Assembly: GCF_000559025.1 (NCBI RefSeq)
Contig: NZ_JAAN01000041.1
Span: forward strand, 50,962 to 114,961
DNA: 64,000 nucleotides
From: Luteimonas huabeiensis HB2
GTDB taxonomy: Bacteria; Pseudomonadota; Gammaproteobacteria; Xanthomonadales; Xanthomonadaceae
Direction: 5' to 3'
Position 1 is the first letter of the stretch. Each line of letters starts with the position of its first letter. The position numbers and the translations under genes are program-made. This document shows, piece by piece, positions 39,422-51,989 of this stretch. Under the pieces are notes generated by a model that saw nothing but the letters and a program-made list of their open reading frames with translations, did not search any database and was not told where the DNA came from.

Positions 39422-39428
39422 CGGGCGC

Positions 39429-39434
39429 ATTTTA
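39429..39434 (-). promoter_or_regulatory. Candidate -10 (TAAAAT) of uvrD
   Basis: TAAAAT on the minus strand ends 7 nt before the ATG at 39421, which suggests transcription starting at or next to the start codon. Confidence 0.4.
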
Positions 39435-39533
39435 CCCGCGCCAGCCGCTGCTGCGCCGCAGCAGCCCGCATCCCGCGCTCCTTGGCCGCTCAATGGCTTA
39501 GACATCGCGCTTCGCAGGCCGGGCGGCCGGGTT

Positions 39534-39547
39534 TGACAGCGCTGTCA
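39534..39547. promoter_or_regulatory. LacI-type operator 1, before TonB-dependent receptor 1
   Basis: Perfect 14-bp palindrome TGACAGCGCTGTCA. It overlaps a consensus -35 TTGACA (39533-39538), so a bound repressor would block RNA polymerase. The gene starts 51 nt downstream. Near-identical sites occur at 42414 and 49316. Confidence 0.8.
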
Positions 39548-39597
39548 GCCGCCGTTACCCAGGCGGTCCCGCACGCCCCCGGGGAGGGGACCCGACG

Positions 39598-42237
39598 ATG
39601 ACGCCGATCCACCGCCGCGCGCTCGCCCGCGCGATCGCCACCGCACTCGCCGCCGCCTGCCTGCCGGCGGCGGTCTACGCCCAGGACCGCGACGACGACA
39701 GCGCCCCGCCCGAGCGGGATGCCGCCACCCTCGATGCGGTCATCGTGACCGTCGAGCGGCGCGAGCAGGACCTGCAGAAGTACGCGGGCACCGCGCAGTC
39801 GATCGGCCAGGACGAGATCCGCCAGCTGGGCATCAACAACGAGCTGCGCAACCTGCAGACGCTGGTGCCGGGCATGAGCATGTCCAACCAGGAAGGCAAC
39901 CTGGAGGTCTTCATCCGCGGCGTCGGCTCGGCGAACAACACCGAGCTGGGCGATCCGGGCGCCGCGCCGCACATCAACGGCGCCTACATCCCGCGCCCGC
40001 GCGGGCTGGGCGGCATGTTCTACGACCTCGAACGCGTGGAGATCAACAAGGGGCCGCAGGGCACCCTGCGCGGCCGCAACGCGCTGGCCGGCACGCTCAA
40101 CATCGTCACCAAGCGACCGGACCTGGACGCCTTCGGCGGCTACGCGCAGATCGAGGCCGGCAACCGCGACCACCGCGCCGGCGAGTTCGCGCTGAACCTG
40201 CCGCTCGGCGGCTGGGCGGCGCTGCGCGTGGCGAGCTACCGGGTGGAGAAGGCGTCCTCGTTCGAGAACGCCGGCGCCGCGCGGCACCTGGACCCGGCGG
40301 GGATCCAGGACGAGCACGGCGGCCGCCTTTCGTTCCTGTACGAGCCGGACGACAAGCTCTCGGTGTTCCTGATGGCCGACATGGGCAAGGAGCGCGGCAC
40401 CGGCTACCCGGGCGCCAACGTCTACACCGCCGCGCGCGCCGGCTACATGCCCGACGACATCGACCTGCGCAAGGTGGTCTATCGCGGCGCGCAGGGCACG
40501 CTCGACAGCACCAACTGGGGCGCGATGGCCAACATCGGCTACGACTTCGGCCCGGTGGCGCTGGAGTACAACGCCAGCTACCGCGACGTGGACTACCAGC
40601 AGACCAACGCCGCGAGCGAGGGCATCCTGTGGCCCGGCCGCAACGTGGACCCGGTCTCCGCGGACAACCCCGGCGGCGTCGACTACGACAACTACTCCAC
40701 CCAGTACTGGCTGACCCGGTCGCAGTCGCAGGTGCACGAGGTGCGGCTGTCGTCCGCCGACGACGCCCGCCTGCGCTGGACCACCGGCCTGTTCCACTTC
40801 AACGAACACCAGCAGGTCGGTTACCTCTCGCTGGTCGACAAGGGGCGCTGGTACTCCGGCACCGAGTTCACGATGCCCGACGTCAAGGGGCGTTCGAGCG
40901 CGGCCTTCGCCGACGGCACCTTCGACCTCACCGACCGCACCCGGCTGAAGGCCGGCCTGCGCTACACCCGCGAGTTCAAGTCGCGCTACGGCGTCGGCGG
41001 CAACTGGGCGCTGGGCCTGCCGGGCCAGGGCGGCGACTTCGCCACCCGCCTGGGCACGCCCGGCTTCGCGCCGGCCTTCCTGTACCGCCCCAATTTCGAC
41101 GTCACCGGGCTCAGCTCGCAGGCGGACATGGCGCGCTTCCTGCTGCAGGGCATCCTGTCGCACGGGCGCGACGACACCCTCGCCCAGCAGATCGGCCAGG
41201 TACCGGACGGCGGCCCGTTCGGCTGCGTGGACCGGCCCGACATCGGCGGCGATACGATCGACTGCCCCTACCAATCGTGGGTGCAGGTCAGCGGCATCCC
41301 GGCGCAGCAGTACGGCGAGAGCGAGTTCAGCTTCACCGACTGGCGCGCCGGCATCGAGCACGACCTCTCGCCGGGGCACATGGTCTACGCCACCGTGTCC
41401 AGCGGCCACAAGGCCGGCGGCTTCAACGACACCTTCGACATCAACGAGATCCCGGAGACCTACAGCCCCGAGTCCATCGTGGCCTGGGAGATCGGCAGCA
41501 AGGCCAGCCACCGCTGGTTCGGCCGCCCGGGCACGTTCAACGTGAGCGCGTTCTACTACGACTACACCGACCAGGTGTTCCAGGATCTGGCGGTGATCGC
41601 GGTCAACCCCGACGGCGAGGCGTCCGGCTTCTCGCTGGTCAACCGCAACGTCGGCCGCTCGGCGATCTGGGGCGTGGAGGCCGAGAGCGTGCTGCGCTTC
41701 GGCGGCGGCTTCATGCTCAACCTCAACGCGCTGTATCTCGACAGCGAGATCAAGGAAGGCACGGTGGCCGACGTGCGCAGCCAGAACCACGACATCGGCG
41801 GCATCACCTCGATGATCGACCTGTCGGGCAACGAACTGCCGCTGGCCTCCCGCCTCACCTTCAACGCGCGCCTGCAGCACACCACCGAGCTGGCGCGCGG
41901 CACGCTGGACTGGCAGCTGCTGGCCGCCTACCGCTCGGCCTACTACCTGACCCAGTACAACAACCGCGACGTGGTGTACCTGGCCGACGCCGCGGGCACG
42001 GTGGACCGGATCGAGGATGCCGCCACCGCCGGCTTCCCGGATCGCCAGGGCGCGGAAACCACGCTCAACGCGGGCATCGGCTTCACCTCGCTCGACGGGG
42101 CGTGGCGCTTCGAGCTGTGGGGCAGCAACCTGCTGGACAACGACACCTCGCAGAAGGCGCTGGTCGGCTCCGGCATCAACGTGCGCTTCCTCAACGACGC
42201 CCGCAGCTACGGCGCTCGCCTGCGCTACCAGTTCTGA
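39598..42237 (+). CDS. TonB-dependent outer-membrane receptor 1
   Basis: Outer-membrane, TonB-energised transporter (879 aa). A signal peptide (about residues 1-29, ending YAQ) is followed by a TonB-box-like LDAVIVTVERRE and the plug domain (LVPGMSMSNQEGNLEVFIRG, then GPQGTLRGRNALAGTLNIVT). The 22-strand barrel runs to a C-terminal aromatic residue (LRYQF). The operator upstream and nearby GH3, MFS and LacI genes point to a plant-type or beta-glucan oligosaccharide as substrate rather than iron, but this is inferred. GGGGAGGGG precedes the ATG. Confidence 0.92.
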   Translation: MTPIHRRALARAIATALAAACLPAAVYAQDRDDDSAPPERDAATLDAVIVTVERREQDLQKYAGTAQSIGQDEIRQLGINNELRNLQTLVPGMSMSNQEGNLEVFIRGVGSANNTELGDPGAAPHINGAYIPRPRGLGGMFYDLERVEINKGPQGTLRGRNALAGTLNIVTKRPDLDAFGGYAQIEAGNRDHRAGEFALNLPLGGWAALRVASYRVEKASSFENAGAARHLDPAGIQDEHGGRLSFLYEPDDKLSVFLMADMGKERGTGYPGANVYTAARAGYMPDDIDLRKVVYRGAQGTLDSTNWGAMANIGYDFGPVALEYNASYRDVDYQQTNAASEGILWPGRNVDPVSADNPGGVDYDNYSTQYWLTRSQSQVHEVRLSSADDARLRWTTGLFHFNEHQQVGYLSLVDKGRWYSGTEFTMPDVKGRSSAAFADGTFDLTDRTRLKAGLRYTREFKSRYGVGGNWALGLPGQGGDFATRLGTPGFAPAFLYRPNFDVTGLSSQADMARFLLQGILSHGRDDTLAQQIGQVPDGGPFGCVDRPDIGGDTIDCPYQSWVQVSGIPAQQYGESEFSFTDWRAGIEHDLSPGHMVYATVSSGHKAGGFNDTFDINEIPETYSPESIVAWEIGSKASHRWFGRPGTFNVSAFYYDYTDQVFQDLAVIAVNPDGEASGFSLVNRNVGRSAIWGVEAESVLRFGGGFMLNLNALYLDSEIKEGTVADVRSQNHDIGGITSMIDLSGNELPLASRLTFNARLQHTTELARGTLDWQLLAAYRSAYYLTQYNNRDVVYLADAAGTVDRIEDAATAGFPDRQGAETTLNAGIGFTSLDGAWRFELWGSNLLDNDTSQKALVGSGINVRFLNDARSYGARLRYQF

Positions 42238-42413
42238 GCGCTGCGACGGGGTGCCGGCGCGCCGCCGGCGCTCCTCGCGAAGGGCGGCGGCGAACATGCC
42301 CGACGGGCCGAAGACCACGCCTGCCGGCCGCGCAGAGTTCGCCGCAGCGCAGCATAAATCCGGCCATCAAATCCAATCGAAACAATCGCTTGCACCCGGC
42401 GACCGGGCTGATT

Positions 42414-42427
42414 TGACAACGCTGTCA
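42414..42427. promoter_or_regulatory. LacI-type operator 2, before TonB-dependent receptor 2
   Basis: TGACAACGCTGTCA, one mismatch from perfect symmetry. It overlaps -35 TTGACA (42413-42418), followed after exactly 17 nt by a -10 candidate TGCAAT (42436-42441). Receptor 2 starts at 42511. Confidence 0.82.
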
Positions 42428-42510
42428 TTTCATTCTGCAATCGCCACCCATTGCGTTCCACCAAGCCACGTCCAGACCGGACCCCGCGACACCCTGGGGA
42501 GGGAAAACTC

Positions 42511-45477
42511 ATGAAGCATCACGTTCCGCAGCGGCGGCTGCTGGCCTCCGCCCTGCTCCTGGCGCTCGCCCAGCCCGCTTTCGCGCAGGCCGTCGCCGAG
42601 GCCGACGACACCGACGCCGATACCCTCGACACGGTGGTCGTGACCGGCATCCGCGGCAGCCTGACCTCGTCGATGAACCTCAAGCGCGACGCGCAGGGCA
42701 TCGTCGACGGCATCGTGGCCGAGGACATCGGCAAGTTCCCGGACACCAACCTCGCCGAATCCCTGCAACGCATCAGCGGCGTGTCGATCGACCGCTCGAT
42801 GGGCGAAGGCGCGCGGGTGACGGTGCGCGGCGTCGGGCCGGACTTCAACCTGGTGCTGCTCAACGGGCGGCAGATGCCGGCCTCCAGCATCGAGGCCACC
42901 AACGCCTCGAACTCGCGCGCGTTCGACTTCGCCAACCTGGCCTCGGAATCGGTCTCGGCCGTCGACGTCTACAAGACCAGCCGCGCCGCCACCCCGACCG
43001 GCGGCATCGGCGCGACCATCAACATCAAGACCGGGCGCCCGCTCGACATGGGCGAGCTGGCCAACGTCGGCGTGAAGGCCGTACACGACACCAGCAACGA
43101 CAACCTGCCCGGCAAGATGCAGGGCAGCTCGGTCACCGGCGAGATGTCGGGCATCTTCAGCACGGTGTTCGCCGATGGCCGCTTCGGCGCCTCGCTCAGC
43201 GCCAGCTACCAGGAGCGCGACCTGGGCTACAACGAGGCCGCGGTGGGCGGCGGCTGGTACGCGTTCCATGGCGGCGAAGGCCCGCTGGCGCTGCCGGACC
43301 AGGCCGCCAATGCCACCAACCCGCCGCAGCCCGGCGACGTCTACTCCATCCCGCAGAACCTCATCTACGCGCTCAACGGCGTGCAGCGCCAGCGCACCAA
43401 CGCGCAGGGCACCCTGCAGTTCGCGCCGAGCGACCGCCTGACCGCGACCCTGGACTACACCTACTCCGAGAACCGCGTCCAGACCCGCCGCCACGAGCTG
43501 TCGACCTGGTTCAACCAGGCCGCCTCGCGGACCGCCTGGACCGACGGCCCGATCCGGGCGCCGCTCTCCTACACCGAGTTCGTCGATTTCGCGCTGCACG
43601 AACCCAGCGGCGAGATCCGCGGCTCCGACCTGGCGATGGCCGGCGCCCACTTCGCCACCAGGAACGAGAACAAGTCGCTGGGCTTCAACGTGGAGTGGGA
43701 GGTCAACGACGCGCTCGACCTGGTGTTCGACTACCACACTTCCAGCGCCGAATCCGGCGCCGACAGCCCGTGGGGCTCCAACAACACGATCGGCACCGCC
43801 GCGTTCGTGCGCGGCGACACCACCGTGGACTTCAGCCGCGACTTCCCCGTGCTCGGCGTGCAGTTGCCCGACGGCATGACCCGGATCGGCGCCGACCGGA
43901 TGATGGTCACCGGCTCCTCGTTCCGAAACAGCTACATGCGTTCCGAGATCGACCAGGGCCAGGTGAGCGGCACCTTCCGCTTCGCCAACTATTCCAGCCT
44001 GAACTTCGGCGCCTCCTACACCGACGTCAACAACCGCAGCGCCTACGGCTTCAGCCAGCGCGACGACTGGGGCGGCTTCGGCGGCTTCGGCGCCGACTAC
44101 GCCGACGACCTGTGGCAGGCCGACGACATGGGCCGCTACTTCGGCGAGTTCGACGGCGCCGGCGACATGTTCGGCCAGTTCTTCATGTTCGATTTCGCCA
44201 AGGTGCGCGACGCGGCCATCGCCGCGCGCGGCGGCGACGCCTCCGCCTACCTGCCGCCGCCGGACTTCACCACCGACCGCCGCGCGCAGGAGAAGTCCAA
44301 GAGCGCCTACGTGCAGTGGAACAACACCTGGGACTTCGAGATGCCCCTGCACGCCTCGATCGGCGTGCGCTACGAGGAAACCGACGTCACCTCGCGGGCG
44401 CTGGTGCCGATCGCCACCGGCCTGACCTGGACCGGCGAGAACGAGTTCGCGGTGCAGTTCGGCGATCCGGACTTCACCGAGTTGCGCGGCAGCTACGACT
44501 ACTGGCTGCCCAGCGTGGACCTCAGCCTTGAGCTGACCGACAGCATCGTGCTGCGCGGCAGCTACGGCCACAGCATCGGCCGCCCGCAGTGGAACCACAT
44601 CCAGGGCGGGCAGACGCTGGATTCGTTCGCCGCCTTCGAGGGCGGCACCGGCTCGCAGGGTGATCCGGGGCTGAAGCCGCTGGAATCGAAGAACTTCGAC
44701 CTGTCGTTCGAGTGGTACTACGGCGAGTCGAGCTACCTGTCGGTCGGCTGGTTCCGCAAGGACATCGAGAACTACATCGGCACCTCGGTGGTGGAGATCT
44801 CGCCGTTCGACCTGCGCACGCCGGTGGGCGGCGCGTACTACAACGAGGCGGTCGCCAACGGCTGCACGCCGGGCAGCACCGGCTTCCGCGGCTGCGTGCG
44901 CGACTACATCTTCGACAACTTCGCCGGCGCGCCCGGCGTGGACGTGGCCAACGGCACGATCGCCGGCCAGCCGGGCGATCCGCTGGCGGTGTTCCGGATC
45001 ACGGTGCCGGTCAACAAGGACTCGTCCTCGCTCGACGGCTGGGAGCTCAACGCCCAGCACGTCTTCGGCGAGAGCGGCTTCGGCATCGCGGCCAACTACA
45101 CCATCGTCGATTCCGACCTGACCTACGACGACTACAACCTGGGCGACCAGTTCGCGCTGGTGGGCCTGAGCGATTCGGCCAACCTGGTGGCGTTCTACGA
45201 CAAGGGTCCCTGGCAGATCCGCGCGGCCTACAACTGGCGCGATAAGTTCCTGTCCAGCACCTACGACAGCTGGCGCCCCAACCCGGTCTACGTCGAGGAC
45301 TACGGCCAGCTCGACGTCAACGTCAGCTACCAGGTCAACGACCAGTTCTCGATCCACGCCGAGGCGATCAACCTGACCGACGAGACCATGCGCTCGCACG
45401 GCCGGCACGAGCGGCAGGTGTTCTACGCCACGCAGACCGGCCCGCGCTACATGTTCGGCTTCCGTTACCGGTTCTGA
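42511..45477 (+). CDS. TonB-dependent receptor 2, Xanthomonas/Caulobacter type
   Basis: Outer-membrane transporter of 988 aa with a signal peptide (about residues 1-25) and TonB box region LDTVVVTGIRGSLTSSMNL. The plug contains DIGKFPDTNLAESLQRISGV and VRGVGPDFNLVLLNGRQMP, the signature of the large carbohydrate-associated TBDT family. The barrel ends MFGFRYRF. GGGGAGGG lies 8 nt before the ATG at 42511. It is the second gene of the LacI-operator-bearing locus and has its own operator and promoter, so it can be expressed separately from receptor 1. Confidence 0.95.
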   Translation: MKHHVPQRRLLASALLLALAQPAFAQAVAEADDTDADTLDTVVVTGIRGSLTSSMNLKRDAQGIVDGIVAEDIGKFPDTNLAESLQRISGVSIDRSMGEGARVTVRGVGPDFNLVLLNGRQMPASSIEATNASNSRAFDFANLASESVSAVDVYKTSRAATPTGGIGATINIKTGRPLDMGELANVGVKAVHDTSNDNLPGKMQGSSVTGEMSGIFSTVFADGRFGASLSASYQERDLGYNEAAVGGGWYAFHGGEGPLALPDQAANATNPPQPGDVYSIPQNLIYALNGVQRQRTNAQGTLQFAPSDRLTATLDYTYSENRVQTRRHELSTWFNQAASRTAWTDGPIRAPLSYTEFVDFALHEPSGEIRGSDLAMAGAHFATRNENKSLGFNVEWEVNDALDLVFDYHTSSAESGADSPWGSNNTIGTAAFVRGDTTVDFSRDFPVLGVQLPDGMTRIGADRMMVTGSSFRNSYMRSEIDQGQVSGTFRFANYSSLNFGASYTDVNNRSAYGFSQRDDWGGFGGFGADYADDLWQADDMGRYFGEFDGAGDMFGQFFMFDFAKVRDAAIAARGGDASAYLPPPDFTTDRRAQEKSKSAYVQWNNTWDFEMPLHASIGVRYEETDVTSRALVPIATGLTWTGENEFAVQFGDPDFTELRGSYDYWLPSVDLSLELTDSIVLRGSYGHSIGRPQWNHIQGGQTLDSFAAFEGGTGSQGDPGLKPLESKNFDLSFEWYYGESSYLSVGWFRKDIENYIGTSVVEISPFDLRTPVGGAYYNEAVANGCTPGSTGFRGCVRDYIFDNFAGAPGVDVANGTIAGQPGDPLAVFRITVPVNKDSSSLDGWELNAQHVFGESGFGIAANYTIVDSDLTYDDYNLGDQFALVGLSDSANLVAFYDKGPWQIRAAYNWRDKFLSSTYDSWRPNPVYVEDYGQLDVNVSYQVNDQFSIHAEAINLTDETMRSHGRHERQVFYATQTGPRYMFGFRYRF

Positions 45478-45490
45478 GCACCGGCACGCC

Positions 45491-45518
45491 GCCCCGTCGC
45501 CGCTCGCGGCGACGGGGC
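45491..45518 (+). terminator. Strong hairpin after TonB-dependent receptor 2
   Basis: GCCCCGTCGCCGC pairs with GCGGCGACGGGGC (13 bp). No U-tract follows, so it may stabilise the receptor mRNA 3' end or reduce read-through into the cupin gene. Confidence 0.55.
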
Positions 45519-45541
45519 GCGCGGCGCGCCCACCAGGATCC

Positions 45542-46591
45542 ATGCCCATGCCGCAGCTCCCCGAGGCGCCCGCAGGCATCCCCGAGGCCCCGCGCGACGC
45601 GCCGCTGGAGGAGATCCTGCGCGCGCAGACGCCGTTGGTCGTGCGCGAACTGGTGGCGCACTGGCCCGCGGTGCGCGCGGCGACGCGCTCGCCGGTCGCG
45701 GCCGCAGCCTACCTGCGCCGGTTCGCCCACGATGCACTGCCCGCGATCGCGACCATCGCCCCGCCGGAGGCGCGCGGGCGGGTCTTCTACGACGACGCCA
45801 TGCGCGGCTTCAACTTCCGCCACGAGCGGGTGCCGATGTCGGTGGCGCTGAACACCCTGGTCAAGTATCTCGACCACGCGGACCCGCCCACGATCTACCT
45901 GGCCGCGACCACGCTCGACACCTTCCTGCCCGGCCTGCGCGCGGACAATCCGCTCGACCTGGGCGAGCGCGATCCGCTGGCCAGCATCTGGATCGGCAAC
46001 CGCACCCGCGTGCCCACGCACCAGGACCTGCCGGACAACCTCGCCTGCGTGGTCGCGGGGCGCCGCCGCTTCACGCTGTTCCCGCCCGAGCAGTTGCGCA
46101 ACCTCTACGTCGGCCCGCTCGACTTCACCCCGGCCGGGCAGCCGGTCAGCCTGGTCGATCCGCTCGCCCCGGACCTGGCGCGATTCCCGCGCTTCGCCGA
46201 GGCGCAGCGGCATGCGCTGGCCGCCGAGCTGGCGCCCGGCGACGCGATCCTGATCCCCAGCATGTGGTGGCACCACATCGAAGGGCTGGAACCTTTCAAC
46301 GCGCTGGTCAACTACTGGTGGCGACGCAGCCCGGAATGGATGGACAGCCCCGTCAACGCCCTGCTGCACGCGCTGCTGGCGATCCGCGACCTGCCGCCGG
46401 CCGAGCGCGCGATCTGGCAGGACGCCTTCGGCCACTACGTGTTCGAGCCGGAAGCCGACCCGGCCGCGCACATCCCGCCGCATGCGCGCGGCGTGCTGGG
46501 ACCGCCCGGCCCGGAACGCGCGGCGGCGCTGCGCGCGCGCCTGGCGCGGGCGCTGAGCCGGGCCGCGTCCGACGACGAGCCGCCGGCGTGA
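45542..46591 (+). CDS. Cupin-like (JmjC-type) protein, putative Fe/2-oxoglutarate oxygenase
   Basis: Cytoplasmic protein of 349 aa in the cupin_8/JmjC-like family. The presumptive Fe ligands are the HxD in VPTHQDLPDNLACVV and a distal His in MWWHHIEGLEP. FTLFPPEQLRNLYVGPLDFT is typical of the family. Such genes frequently accompany TonB-dependent carbohydrate receptors in xanthomonads; their substrate is not established. It is 64 nt downstream of receptor 2 and 99 nt upstream of the MFS porter on the same strand. Confidence 0.85.
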   Translation: MPMPQLPEAPAGIPEAPRDAPLEEILRAQTPLVVRELVAHWPAVRAATRSPVAAAAYLRRFAHDALPAIATIAPPEARGRVFYDDAMRGFNFRHERVPMSVALNTLVKYLDHADPPTIYLAATTLDTFLPGLRADNPLDLGERDPLASIWIGNRTRVPTHQDLPDNLACVVAGRRRFTLFPPEQLRNLYVGPLDFTPAGQPVSLVDPLAPDLARFPRFAEAQRHALAAELAPGDAILIPSMWWHHIEGLEPFNALVNYWWRRSPEWMDSPVNALLHALLAIRDLPPAERAIWQDAFGHYVFEPEADPAAHIPPHARGVLGPPGPERAAALRARLARALSRAASDDEPPA

Positions 46592-46690
46592 GATCCACCG
46601 CGTACCGCACCACCCGCGACGCCAGCCCGTCGCGCCACCGCCCGCTTCGCCCCGCCGCGCCCGCGGCGCGCCCTGCCCCGAGGTGACCCG

Positions 46691-48121
46691 ATGCCCCACC
46701 CGCACCCGCCCGCCCACGACGCCGCCCACGGCGAGAACACCCGGCTCATCGTCCTGATCAGCCTCGTCGCCACCATCGGCGGCTTCCTGTTCGGTTTCGA
46801 CTCCGGCGTCATCAACGGCACCGTCGACGGGCTGCAGCGCGCGTTCGATTCCGACTCGGTCGGTACCGGCTTCAACGTCGCCTCGATGCTGCTGGGGTGC
46901 GCGGTCGGCGCGTTCTTCGCCGGGCGCCTGGCCGACCTGATGGGCCGCCGCAACGTGCTGATGATCGCCGCGGTGCTGTTCCTGGTCTCGTCCTGGGGCT
47001 CGGGCGTGGCCGGAAGCTCGCTGGAGTTCGTGCTCTACCGGGTGCTGGGCGGACTGGCGGTGGGCGCGGCGAGCGTGATGTCGCCGGCCTACATCAGCGA
47101 GGTCGCCTCGGCGCGCTACCGCGGGCGCCTGTCCACGCTGCAGCAGATCGCGATCATCTGCGGCCTGTTCGCGGCCTTCCTCAGCAACTATCTGCTGGCG
47201 CGCTTCGCGGGGTCTTCCGTCGATCCCCACTGGCTGGGCTTCGAGGCCTGGCGCTGGATGTTCTGGGTCGAGATCCTGCCCTCGGCGGTGTTCCTCGCGG
47301 CGCTGGTCTTCATTCCCGAGAGCCCGCGCTACCTGGTGGCCAAGGGCCGCATGGAGCAGGCGCTGGCGGTGCTGACGCGCCTGTACGGCGGCGGCCAGGC
47401 GCAGCGCAAGCTGCACGAGATCCGCGACAGCCTCGCCGGCGAACACCACCGGCCCCGGCTCTCGGACCTGATCGACAAGGCCACGCGCAAGGTGCGGCCG
47501 ATCGTGTGGGTCGGCATCGGGCTGGCCACGCTGCAGCAGCTGGTGGGCATCAACGTGGTGTTCTACTACGGCGCGGTGCTGTGGCAGGCGGTGGGCTTCT
47601 CCGAGGGCGACGCGCTGCTGATCAACGTGCTCTCGGGCGGGCTCAGCATCGGCGCCTGCCTGGTCACCATCGCGCTGATCGACCGCATCGGGCGCAAGCC
47701 GCTGCTGTGGGCCGGCTCGGTCGGCATGGCGCTGTCGCTCGCCGTGGTCACCGCCGCCTTCGCCACCGGCTCGCTGGATGCCGACGGCCGCCTGCTGTTG
47801 CCCGGCCGGATGGGCCTGCTGGCGCTGGTGGCCGCGAACGCCTACGTGGTGTTCTTCAACATGTCGTGGGGGCCGGTGATGTGGGTGATGCTGGGCGAGA
47901 TGTTCCCCAACCGGATCCGCGGCTCCGGGCTGGCCGTGGCCGGGCTGTTCCAGTGGAGCGCCAACTTCCTCGTCACCATGACCTTCCCAATGCTGCTGGC
48001 CGGCATCGGCCTGGCCGCCACCTACGGCATTTATGCCGCGTTCGCGGTGGCCTCGGTGTTCTTCGTGCTGAAGTTCGTGCACGAGACCCGCGGCCGCGAG
48101 CTGGAGCAGATGGAAGGCTAG
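46691..48121 (+). CDS. MFS sugar porter
   Basis: Inner-membrane sugar/H+ symporter (476 aa, 12 TM). Sugar-porter hallmarks include GFLFGFDSGVINGT in TM1, GRLADLMGRRNVL between TM2 and TM3, PESPRYLVAKGR after TM6, QQLVGINVVFYYG in TM7 and RIRGSGLAVAGLFQW near TM10. Probably carries the monosaccharide or small oligosaccharide released by the GH3 enzyme, imported over the outer membrane by the receptors. No separate operator was seen, so it is likely co-transcribed with the cupin gene. It converges with the LacI gene. Confidence 0.93.
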   Translation: MPHPHPPAHDAAHGENTRLIVLISLVATIGGFLFGFDSGVINGTVDGLQRAFDSDSVGTGFNVASMLLGCAVGAFFAGRLADLMGRRNVLMIAAVLFLVSSWGSGVAGSSLEFVLYRVLGGLAVGAASVMSPAYISEVASARYRGRLSTLQQIAIICGLFAAFLSNYLLARFAGSSVDPHWLGFEAWRWMFWVEILPSAVFLAALVFIPESPRYLVAKGRMEQALAVLTRLYGGGQAQRKLHEIRDSLAGEHHRPRLSDLIDKATRKVRPIVWVGIGLATLQQLVGINVVFYYGAVLWQAVGFSEGDALLINVLSGGLSIGACLVTIALIDRIGRKPLLWAGSVGMALSLAVVTAAFATGSLDADGRLLLPGRMGLLALVAANAYVVFFNMSWGPVMWVMLGEMFPNRIRGSGLAVAGLFQWSANFLVTMTFPMLLAGIGLAATYGIYAAFAVASVFFVLKFVHETRGRELEQMEG

Positions 48122-48160
48122 GCGCGTCGGCGGCCGAAACGCGCCGGGCCCGCGGGCGGC

Positions 48161-49174
48161 TCAGGCGCCGCCGGGCGCCGGGCCGGTGGAACGCCGCAGC
48201 TGCAGCGTGTACGGCACCTCGACCATGCCGCCGGCGCCGCGGTCGCGGATGGCCTTGAGCAGTTCCTCTCCGGCCAGCCGGCCCATCTCGCGGGTCGGCT
48301 GGCGCACGGTGGTCAGCGCCGGATAGATGTGGCGCGAGATCGGGGTGTCGTCGAAGCCGCACACCGAGACGTCGCGCGGCACCTGCAGGCCGCGTTCGCA
48401 CACCGCGCAGATCGCGCCGGCGGCCATGTCGTCGTTGGCGGCGAAGATCGCGGTGGGCGGGCGCTTCAGCGCCAGCAGCCGGCCGGCGGCCTCGAAGCCG
48501 GAGTCGTAGGAGAACTCGCCATCGACGACCAGCGCCGGGTCGTAGCGCAGGCCGGCCTCGCGCAGCCCGTCTCGGTAGCCGGCCAGCCGCCAGCCGGCGG
48601 CGCCGTGCGCGGCGTGGCCCTTGATGTGGGCGATGCGCCGGTGGCCGAGGGCGACCAGGTGGCCGATCATCTCGCGCACCGCGCTGCGCTCGTCCACGGT
48701 CACGCCGACGCGGCGGTGCGCCTCCATCGGCGAGATGCTGGCGTAGGGCACGTCGAGCGCGTCCAGGCGCGCCAGCAGGGCGGCATCGTCGGTGATCGGC
48801 GGGGTCAGCACCACGCCGTCGAGCCGGGACTGCTCCACCAGCGCCTCCACCTTGCCGACGATGTCGCGCGCGTCGTAGACCAGCGGCGCCAGCATCAGGT
48901 GGTAGCGGTGCGCCTGGCAGGCGTCGAGCAGGCCCAGCTCGACTTCCATCAGGTAGTTGCTCGACGGGTTGTCGTAGAGCATCGCCACCAGGTAGGAACG
49001 ACGCCCGGCCAGCGTGCGCGCGGACGGGTGCGGGGAATAGCGCAGCTTCTGCACCGCCGCCTCCACCCGCTCGCGGGTCGCATCGGCGACGTTCGGCTCG
49101 CGGTTGAGCACGCGCGAGACCGTCTTGATCGACACGCCGGCTTCGGCGGCGACGTCCTCGATGCGTACGCGCAT
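48161..49174 (-). CDS. LacI-family transcriptional repressor of the locus
   Basis: DNA-binding regulator of 337 aa. The N-terminal HTH ([20 protein letters not shown], residues 4-23) and hinge ([13 protein letters not shown]) precede a periplasmic-binding-protein-like sensor with [21 protein letters not shown] and [20 protein letters not shown]. It is encoded between the porter and the GH3 gene. Three palindromic LacI-type operators in the locus are its probable targets, and the sugar inducer is unknown. Start ATG 49174; AAGGAGAG lies about 13 nt upstream. The frame is open to 49414 but without supporting features. Confidence 0.93.
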   Translation of the reverse strand: MRVRIEDVAAEAGVSIKTVSRVLNREPNVADATRERVEAAVQKLRYSPHPSARTLAGRRSYLVAMLYDNPSSNYLMEVELGLLDACQAHRYHLMLAPLVYDARDIVGKVEALVEQSRLDGVVLTPPITDDAALLARLDALDVPYASISPMEAHRRVGVTVDERSAVREMIGHLVALGHRRIAHIKGHAAHGAAGWRLAGYRDGLREAGLRYDPALVVDGEFSYDSGFEAAGRLLALKRPPTAIFAANDDMAAGAICAVCERGLQVPRDVSVCGFDDTPISRHIYPALTTVRQPTREMGRLAGEELLKAIRDRGAGGMVEVPYTLQLRRSTGPAPGGA

Positions 49175-49315
49175 GATGCGGGGGTTCTCTCCTTGCGGCC
49201 GTGGCGGATTCTGCCAGACCTCGACGACCCGCCGCAGGCGGCGGCGCGATCGCCTGCGCGCTTTGCCGTGCTGCAGCGAGCGCGGGCGACCGCTTGCGTT
49301 TATTCTGCGCCGTGA

Positions 49316-49329
49316 TGACAACGCTGTCA
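49316..49329. promoter_or_regulatory. LacI-type operator 3, between the repressor and GH3 genes
   Basis: TGACAACGCTGTCA, identical to operator 2. It lies 46 nt before the GH3 ATG and 142 nt before the divergent LacI start, so it could control the enzyme and possibly the regulator. No clear -35/-10 pair was recognised. Confidence 0.8.
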
Positions 49330-49374
49330 CCCGACATCGAACCGATGTCCGCACCTGGAGGGGAACCGTACACG

Positions 49375-51987
<2,613 letters not shown>

Positions 51988-51989
51988 GC

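Noticed and set aside
42430..45579. A 1,049-aa frame antisense to TonB-dependent receptor 2
   Set aside because: Val/His/Arg-rich composition with no domains; the receptor on the opposite strand has complete signatures, promoter and ribosome-binding site.
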